Assembly: GCA_026874595.1 (NCBI GenBank)
Contig: CM049306.1
Location: 66,470,019-66,534,018 of the forward strand
Source: Sipunculus nudus
Taxonomy: Eukaryota; Annelida; Sipuncula; Golfingiida; Sipunculidae
Direction: 5' to 3'
Length of the DNA: 64,000 bases
The notes under the pieces are model-generated. The model saw only the letters and a list, made by a program, of their open reading frames with translations, had not been told where the DNA came from and did no database searches. Both the position numbers and the translations under genes were made by a program. Below, in pieces: positions 57,113 to 64,000 of the stretch; positions within the stretch are counted from its first letter, which is position 1, and every line of letters starts with the position of its first letter.

Positions 57113-57197
57113 GAGGCCTAATAGTTTTGAAAATTTATTAGGCCTTGCCGTAGACACATTGTTTACAGTACATTGTTTACAAGATTTATCTCAGTGG

Positions 57198-57610
57198 TTT
57201 TTAGCTCAGCTGACTATAAGTCCATCCGCCCGTCCGTCTAGCTTTTCGTTCGTCCGTCTGTTAAACTTGCACGTTTTAAAATCGTTGGACCTGCGAATCT
57301 GAAATTCGGCATACCGTTAGATGTCCCAAACATCTCCTACCATACTGAACATTGGATCACTAGGACTTTGTTCCTTCAAGGTATTCAGGAAAAACCTCTG
57401 TTTTCCATTAAAAACCCATTGTTACACTTCAAGGCTGCCTAATATCAAAACCATTGACCTCATATTGATCATTTTTTATATATTAATTTCTCTATATATT
57501 TCCTATCAACATACCAGAAAATAGTTCAATATTTTTTAAATTCTTGAAGTTATGGGCACAAACATAATGAACTTTGTAAAAATTCAGGAAATATATTTAC
57601 TCACTTAACT
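57198..57610 (+). repeat. AGCTCAGCTGA family copy
   Basis: Begins TTTTTAGCTCAGCTGACTATA, has CCGTCCGTC, GGCATACCGTTAG, CTCCTACCATACTG and ends near TTACTCACTTAACTTGAGAATTGC. Longest and clearest of the copies; separates the primer site from gag. Confidence 0.8.
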
Positions 57611-57719
57611 TGAGAATTGCCGAAGCTAGAGACTTTCTTTCAGGTATATAACTATATTAAATCATTATTAAATTGTAAGATATAGTCTTCTATAATATCG
57701 TTTGCTTTATTCAAAAATC
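57611..57719. other. Short spacer
   Basis: AT-rich; may be the 3' end of the following minus-strand element. Confidence 0.3.
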
Positions 57720-58900
57720 CCGTTTGAAATAAGTAGTCAGCTGTGGTTTAAGGAACCCTAATGATCCTCTCAGCTGTTCTAACTACCCTAGAAAGACGGT
57801 TCCTTTCCTCGACCGTGATACTGCCTCCCCATACAGTGACTGACAACGTCAGGACTCCCTGAAAAACCGCCCGATAAAACTTTAATACAATTGGTTGACT
57901 GAGCCCGAAATCCTTAAAGTTCTTTAGAAAGAATAAACGTTGTTGTGCCTTCTTTACGCAGTAATTAACATTTTCGGCCCACTTCAAATCAGAAGAAATG
58001 AAAATTCCTAAAAATTTAAAACAGTCAACGATTTCAACCTAAGGGTTGAAATTTTCAATTACTAAGGGTAATATTTCAGTTTTCTTCCGTCTAAAATAAA
58101 TTATCATCTCCTTAGTTTTCTTTACAATTAACTCCAGATTATTTTCAGAGCACCACGAAGTTAAAGTTTTAATTTCATTGCGGTAAACACATTCGTTATT
58201 TCCCCGGATGAGCCCAGAAACTGTTGTGTCATCTGCAAATTTTACAATGAGGCAATCATCAGAAGTAGAGACACAGTCATAGGTGAAAAGAGAGTACAAT
58301 TTTGGTTAAAGCACACTACCTTGGGGTGTTCCAGTGTATAAGACCAATTCTTCGGAAATAATGTTACAATCTTGACCACTTGAGGCCGATTTGTTAAAAA
58401 GTCTAAGATACAGTTACACATGTTAATATTAAGACCCAGTTTTGATGGTTTTCCGATTAATTTTAAGGGGACGGATAGTGTTAAAGGCTGAGCTGAAATC
58501 AATGAATAAAACCCTTGCAAAGGTAGATTCTCGTAAGTCGAGATGTTTTAAAATATGGTAAAGTGTGAATGATACAGCGTCTTCTGTTGAGCGGTTACTA
58601 CAATAGGCGAACTGAAAAGGATCAAATGTTTCTGAAATACAGCGTTTGGGATAATTTAACACCAGTCGCTCAAAACTCTTGGCGATTACAGAAGTTAATG
58701 CAACAGGACGATAGTCATTCAAACATGATGCATGAGATTTTTTTTCGGGACAGGAATAATCACTGATCGTTTGAAGATCTTTGCTCTGTACACGATCGCA
58801 AGGACCAGTTAAAAAGAAGAGTGAGAACACCAGATATTTCATCGGCATTTGTATACCCAAATATAGATCTGAATTTTTCAATTTTTTAAAGTTATTAGCA
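57720..58900 (-). pseudogene. CR1/Rex1-like non-LTR reverse transcriptase relic
   Basis: Reading leftward: LNDYRPVALTSVIAKSFERLVL, DPFQFAY and NRSTEDAVS, then ARVLFIDFSSAFNTI with the first catalytic Asp (about 58,510). After frame changes come FADD (58,228-58,239), LTSWCSENNLEL and KTKEM, and finally NVNYCVKKAQQRLFFLKNF and VWGGS. These blocks are typical of the CR1/L2/Rex1 branch and unlike the L1/Tx1 elements above. The endonuclease is missing (5' truncated, common for this group) and the C-terminus stops at about 57,750. Four frames are needed to follow it. Confidence 0.85.
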
Positions 58901-59104
58901 TAAATATTAAATTAGTACCTTAAATTTTGCCCAGATTTGACCGTGGCACATGTTTACTTGTAACTGCTGTGGATTTAATTTTCACAGCATGTTTCCATAA
59001 GCATTTCATCAGTTAACATCTGAAATTAGAAACCAGTCGATCAAAAACTGTAGATTTTATTCAAGTTTTCAAGCACCAGGTAAAGTATTGTTTAGATCAA
59101 GCAA
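58901..59104. other. Short spacer
   Basis: No feature recognised. Confidence 0.3.
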
Positions 59105-59500
59105 GTATTATGCTTTTTGCTAGAGCTCAGCTCGACAGCTTCCCAGGCCAGCTCTCAGCTCCAAAAATTTGGCATACAGTTAGATGTCCCCCAACTGAAT
59201 CCCCTACCATACCAAAAGTTTGGTCACTAGAACTTCATTCCTTCGATATATTAAGAAAAACTTTAATTTTCCATTTAAAACCCATTGTAACACTTCAAGA
59301 CTACCTAATATTAAAACCACTGATCTGACTTTGATCATATGTAATATACATTCTTCTATTCATTCTCGTTGCACATGCCAGAAATAACGACAGTATTGCG
59401 TAAATTTTTTAAATTATGGGCCCGAACATAATGCCCTTGGTAAAGAATCGATTAATATATTTACTCCCTTAACATGAGAATTGCTGAAGCTAGAATTTTT
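59105..59500 (+). repeat. AGCTCAGCTGA family copy, diverged
   Basis: Shares GGCATACAGTTAGATGTCCC, CCTACCATACCAAA, ACACTTCAAGACTACCTAAT and TTTACTCCCTTAACATGAGAATTGC with 57,198-57,610. Its start is damaged. Confidence 0.75.
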
Positions 59501-61225
59501 TTTTGTCAGGGATATAACAAAATTTAATCAAGATTCAATTGTATACCAAAAATTAGTTATTAGCATAAATATAAAATTAGTACCTTAAATTTTGCCTAAC
59601 TTTGACAATGGCATGTTTGTTTCCTGTAAGCACTGTTAATATTATTTTCATATTATGCAGAAATAAGTATGTCAGCTTGTTAGTTTTGAATGTTGAAAGA
59701 AATTGGCCAAAAACTTTTACTTTTATTAAAGTTTTTATGAGACCTTGTCAGACCCAGGCTCTACCCAGCGCCTCTTCAGTCGCCTGTATGTCCTCTGGTT
59801 GACCTTTCATGCCAATTATGCACGCTTGAGACGAGGAATATACTGGTCATCCAGGAAGCTTAAGGCTAGCCACAGTTGATTCAGGTGTCCAACCCAACTC
59901 ATCTATTAGTTGTTTTGACCAACAATATAAAAATAAATAAACAATAAATAAATTTTATATGTCTATATTAACAACTTTGAGAAAAAATCAATAGAAATGG
60001 AATTTGATAGTTGATGAGTAGCAGGGAATTACCTGGCAATTACTGATGTTTTATGGGTTTTTAATGGATAGATAAAAAAGTATTCCAAATAACACCATTG
60101 AGTCACCTAAGGTATTTTTCTTTTTAATTTTAATAATGAAAAAAAAATAATTAAATTATTTTGTTCTTTACTATTAGGGATTATATGAAGGAAATTAATT
60201 ATGGAGAAAGATGCAGTTGATAATATTAATCTAAATTTCCAGGTCTTTTCCAAATATTTCAGCTTGTTAATTTATATTCATTTAAAATTTAAAAAAAACT
60301 AAGATATGTCAACATTTTTAAATGTTACTGAGACAAGTACTGATTAAAGATGTCAATATGTTTCATTAATGACATTAAGATGCGTGGCTGTATCAGCTGT
60401 CACAAGACTATGTAAATAATAAAAATTTATATTACTGGTTCCTTTATTTTAGTAAATAAAATTAAACCTGCCCATCTCATTTTTTCTCCTTAAAAATTTT
60501 AAGGTTGTTCTTATCCTTGGGGTATATTTTACACATATAATGGTTTCATAGCTGAGATAACTTTAATTTTTTTTTCTGATACATTTAAAAAACTTAAATA
60601 TTTGAATATGATAAAAAAATCAGATCTCAGACAAGTTCTCATTATGATTTCTGTAATGTTAAGAATTGTCATAAGACTCTTGCTATGTCTTGTGCGTAGA
60701 TTGATGTGAAGGAAGTCCAAAGTGAATATTATAGTTTTATTTTTAAATATAAATTAAATTCATAAAACCAGGTACTTATGATCATTATTTAAATTTGTGG
60801 CTGAAACCGAATAAATACCAGACATGGTGCTGTACTTTGCAAATGTTTTTGAATGCGAATATGACTATGTACTCCATAATTTCATGCATAAGAATAGGAA
60901 TACAGGTTAAAATGAAAGTTTTTGAATACAAATGTATTCATGAATATATTCTGTAATATTATTTTAATAATCATTTATTTTGATAATATTATTTTCAGAT
61001 GATACTGTAAATATATTTAATTTAATTTTTTTAAAGATTAAAATTATATTTGACACAATATTTGTTATTAATTTTTAACAAATAGCTTAACTTATATTAT
61101 TTGTGCTAGAGCTACTCTTGGGTAGGGTAAACCTGTAATTATTAAATAACAGTTAACTCATTTGTAAAAAGCATAATTAACATGACTGATAATGGACAGG
61201 TTTTTTTTCAAATAATTCTACTGTT
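59501..61225. other. Unassigned, very AT-rich region
   Basis: No gene on either strand. It lies between the primer site and gag of the Gmr1-like element, so part of it may be element leader and part inserted sequence; I could not find an internal boundary. Confidence 0.35.
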
Positions 61226-62400
61226 ATGTAGATAAAGTTATATGGCCAAGTCAAAACCTATGTGACAACTTTGAGAAAGCCTGATATCATTGCTGAAATT
61301 ATGCAGGATCTATTTATCAAAGGTTTAATTGAAGAGAGTGAAGTGGAAACATAAAAAAATGACAGCCTTGCTATGCAGTTAGAATTTAAAAAGCTAAAAA
61401 TGCAACATGAGCTAGCCTTTTAACAGTTAGAATTAGAAAAAGGAAAACAAAGAGAAGAGAGGGAAATAGAAAAACAAAGAGAAGAGTGGGAAGAACCTCA
61501 GAAAGAAAAAGAAATTGAGTTAAAACGACTGGAGTTAGAAAGACTAAAATGAGAACATAGACTACATGCTGCCCCAACTCACAGTTTGGATGTTACTAAA
61601 CACATAAAACTTGTCCCACCTTTTCAGGAAAAAAGGTTGATCAATATTTCTTACACTTTGAGAAGGTAGCTGAAAATTTAAAATGCCCTAAAGAAAATTG
61701 GACTTTGCTATTACAAAGTGTATTTACTGGCAAGGCCAGAGAAATTGATACGGAGCTTTCAGTAGAAGCCGCTGCTGACTATGACCAGGTTAAACGGGTA
61801 ATACTAAAAGATTATGAGTTAGTTCCGGTGGCTTGCCGCGAGAGTCTCAGAATTTTGGAAAAGCGCAAAAACCAGACCTATGTAGAATTTGTTGGGACTA
61901 AAGAGCAGTATTTTGATCGCTTGTGTAGTTCTAAAAAGGTAATGAAAGATTATGACAATTTGTGCAAGTCTATTTTGCACGAAGAATTTAAGTGCTGCAT
62001 AATCGCAGATGTTAAAACTTTTCTTGATGAGAAAAGTCCTGAAACACCTGACATTGCTGCTCTATTAGCTGATGATTATTCATTTACACAGAAAATGTCC
62101 TTTACTAGCAAATCAAACCAGTCATTCACAAACAAGAATGTAAATCAGTATGGTCAAAAGAAGTTGAACTCGCAGTCACCCAGTACAAGTAGGCCTGATA
62201 GTTCAACAAAGTCCATTACTACACCTCAATACACGCCCACTGTGTCCGATTCCAGCAAGACCAGTCATTTTCAAAGAAAATCTGTAATTACTGCAAAAAG
62301 GAAGGTCATCTAATATCTGACTGCTGGAAACTTGCAAACCTTCTGGTTTTGTGTCAAAATCTATGCATAGCATAGTACTAGAGCCAAGCTCTTTTCGTGT
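61226..62400 (+). pseudogene. gag relic, SCAN-like capsid and intact-looking zinc knuckle
   Basis: An N-terminal segment (about 61,240-61,360) precedes a Glu/Arg/Lys coiled coil (REEREIEKQREEWEE, about 61,450-61,500), with TAA and TGA interruptions. After a frameshift near 61,628 a 202-codon frame (61,705-62,313) carries TGKAREIDTELS, DYELVPVACRESLR, TYVEFVGTKEQYF and LHEEFKCC, TFLDEKSP, the SCAN-like layout, followed by a Ser/Thr-rich linker. In the next frame ICNYCKKEGHLISDCW (about 62,284-62,331) is a complete Cys-X2-Cys-X4-His-X4-Cys zinc knuckle. The gag is diverged from the 24-47-kb elements, with a coarser coiled coil, so it is a different family within the same group. Confidence 0.88.
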
Positions 62401-63535
62401 AAATAAGGGGTACAACTCCTTTATTGACTCTAAAAAAAAAAGAGTTTGATGCTACGGAGGCCAACGTGCCGTCTGACTCCAAAGAAGATTCCGTAGCTTG
62501 CGGGGTAAAAACCTCATTTTATTCCTGCGAGGAATTAAATAAGGCTAGGTCCTTTCAAGACTCCTGCGAGGAGTATCCTCTAAATAAGGCTAAGTCCTTT
62601 TATGACTCAGGCGGGAGTATTTCAAATGAGGCCAGGTCCTTTTATTACAAACAGAGGTTTGTTTCTGCTGAGAAAAATTCCTCTGTTGACTCCCATAAGA
62701 AGTTTAATTGTAATAAGGATGTAGATTCCTTTAGTGACTCTGAAAAAGTTTATGACTGACACTGTCAGTGTCAGTTCTTTGTTTGATGAAATTGAGGTAG
62801 TAGATTCCTCTCCTGACTCTGAAATGGAGTTATTTTAGCCATTCATACATGATAGTTTTGTATCACTATCCAGTAATTTTTCAGATTCTACCCCTATTAG
62901 AATTCGGAGGGACACTGGTTTAGGCCAAACTCCCATGTTAGGAAACGATTTGGCATTTTCTAATAGGTATATTACTGGTGCACATGCACTTGTTAATGGT
63001 GTGTTTTCAGACAAGCACACTTCAGTCCGCTTCACAGTGTACATTTAAAGTCAGATATGATTTCTCGGAATATTACTGTTGGCATAAGATCTACTTTACC
63101 CTTTAAGGGAATTCAGTTGCTACTAGGCAATGATGTAGCAGCTGAAAATGTACAGCCTGTACCAATAGTGACAGAAAAGTCAGGACACTGATCCTGAAAG
63201 TCAGGAAATTTCTGGTTTGTATCCTTCATGTGCTGTAACTAGATCTATGGCAAAGAAAAAAAACACATGAGGATAATAGTCCAGATACTAACACTCTGCG
63301 AGTCACTAGTGACTCGTCTAACGACTCGACCGTATAGGATGCAGCAATTTCAAGGTCAGAACTTATCGCGGAACAGCATAAGGACCCTGACATTTCATGT
63401 TTGTTTCCCAGGGCAGTTTCTAAAGATGAACTGTCACAAAACCCAGTTTGTTCTATGTTAAAAATGGAGTGCTTATGAGTAAATTGTGACCACCCGATGA
63501 ATGCGCCGATGATGAGTGGCCCATTAAACATCAAA
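62401..63535 (+). pseudogene. Protease region and spacer relic
   Basis: An acidic Ser/Lys-rich stretch with three NKA(R/K)SF-type repeats (62,424-62,759; about 60 bp per repeat) leads to RRDTGLG, with the Asp-Thr-Gly triad at 62,911-62,919, then PMLGNDLA. A second block with ITVGIRSTLPFKGIQLLLGNDVA (about 63,061-63,140) is the canonical C-terminal protease motif. LYPSCAVTRSMA is shared with the 31.2-kb element (LFPACAVTRLM). Frames are broken several times. The short sequence between DTG and the first LGNDLA implies a deletion or repeat of the end of the domain. Confidence 0.75.
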
Positions 63536-63793
63536 TAGTAATGCCCAAAAGCTATCGCAATGAAATTCTAAGCATGGCACATGAGGCTCCTTTGTCTGGC
63601 TATTTAGGTATAAATAAAATTTATCAGAAAGTTAGTACACACTTCTATTGGCCTAACCTCAGGACAGGTGTTGTACAATACTGTAAATCATGCCATACAT
63701 GCCAGATGGTGGGCAGGCCGAATCAAAATCCCCCCTAAAGCCCCACTTAGGCCTATTCCTGCTTTCGAGGAACCATTTATTAGGATTATTGTA
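63536..63793 (+). pseudogene. Integrase N-terminus, truncated by another repeat
   Basis: Zinc-binding domain with AHEAPLSGYLGINKIYQKV, THFYWPNL and CKSCHTCQ, a complete His-His-Cys-Cys pattern, open from 63,541 to 63,738. In the next frame, LRPIPAFEEPF follows, the usual lead-in to the catalytic core. The core itself is absent: the sequence changes to a hairpin-led repeat at 63,794. Confidence 0.85.
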
Positions 63794-64000
63794 TCCGCCA
63801 AAACGAAGTTTTGCGGATACTATGTTTTTGACCGGGTTCCGCCGCCGCCGCCGCCGCCGCCGCCGCGTTCGTTTCCGGAGAACTCCTCTGAGACTACTGG
63901 ACAGATTTTTCCGAAACTTACACAAATTATCGGGTCACATGTGAACTGGTGCCCAACCAAGTGACCTTGACCTCTGACCTTTCGTCTCTGCCCAGCGTCC
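63794..64000. repeat. Hairpin-led repeat with (CCG)n and half-sites
   Basis: Starts with the hairpin TCCGCCAAAAC-GAA-GTTTTGCGGA (63,794-63,817), then a (CCG)9 tract (63,839-63,866), then TTCCGGAGAACTCCTC and GTGACCTTGACCTCTGACCT near 63,961. The last contains inverted AGGTCA half-sites like those in the 1-22-kb repeats. Reading frames with poly-Arg or poly-Pro are products of the CCG tract. It continues beyond the window. Confidence 0.75.

Noticed and set aside
63659..63964. Poly-Arg and poly-Pro proteins at the window end
   Set aside because: Products of the (CCG)n tract read in different frames.

Overview
The window looks like repeat-dense nuclear DNA from a marine invertebrate, most probably a mollusc (inference). 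The pointers are AT-rich non-coding sequence, dispersed repeats with CTAGGGGGCGCTG, AAGGTCAAGGTCA and GTCTGTTTGTC tracts that I associate with bivalve-type genomes, L1/Tx1-like, CR1/Rex1-like and Ty3/gypsy elements, tRNA-derived short repeats, and no prokaryotic gene organisation. I see no intact host protein gene, rRNA, functional tRNA gene or CRISPR array. Nearly every recognisable coding segment is a broken transposon.

Layout. Positions 1-22,170 are a mosaic of tandem and dispersed repeats: a 1,275-bp tandem array, a 365-bp satellite with a 730-bp higher-order unit, a T23G12 tract, a 200-bp array, a ~330-bp module repeated more than a dozen times, and three copies of a ~1.7-kb composite. 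Repeated copies carry arrays of AGGTCA half-sites and short palindromes. Positions 22,180-24,980 hold small duplications, a possible coding relic and AT-rich sequence.

Positions 24,979-47,024 are a nested nest of transposons. The oldest is a minus-strand Ty3/gypsy-type element (24,983-47,020, flanked by ATAT). An L1/Tx1-like non-LTR element (27,460-44,150) split its integrase region and left an 11-bp imperfect duplication. That L1 was then hit twice: by a 6.6-kb plus-strand LTR element (28,760-35,366, perfect GTAA duplication) and by a 4.77-kb inverted-repeat element (38,945-43,712, AGA duplication that keeps the L1 reading frame). The latter contains a 407-bp TRIM-like miniature LTR element (40,532-40,938). 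Both LTR elements encode integrase upstream of a gypsy-type reverse transcriptase and have a SCAN-like capsid region, the signature of the Gmr1-like group. They, the TRIM and a fourth LTR near 57.1 kb all carry a primer-binding site matching tRNA-Pro.

Positions 47,060-64,000 hold a possible spliced host transcript, a gag relic, a second L1/Tx1-like ORF2 (minus) split by a 1,031-bp repeat with a 100-bp flanking duplication, a second near-identical copy of that repeat, a CR1/Rex1-like reverse transcriptase relic, and a further Gmr1-like element whose LTR/PBS lies about 4 kb from its gag because other repeats intervene. Its integrase is cut off by a repeat that starts with a hairpin and a (CCG)n tract. 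The coding relics are disabled by frameshifts, stops and some mutated catalytic residues, so this is a fossil record of repeat activity rather than a working gene cluster.
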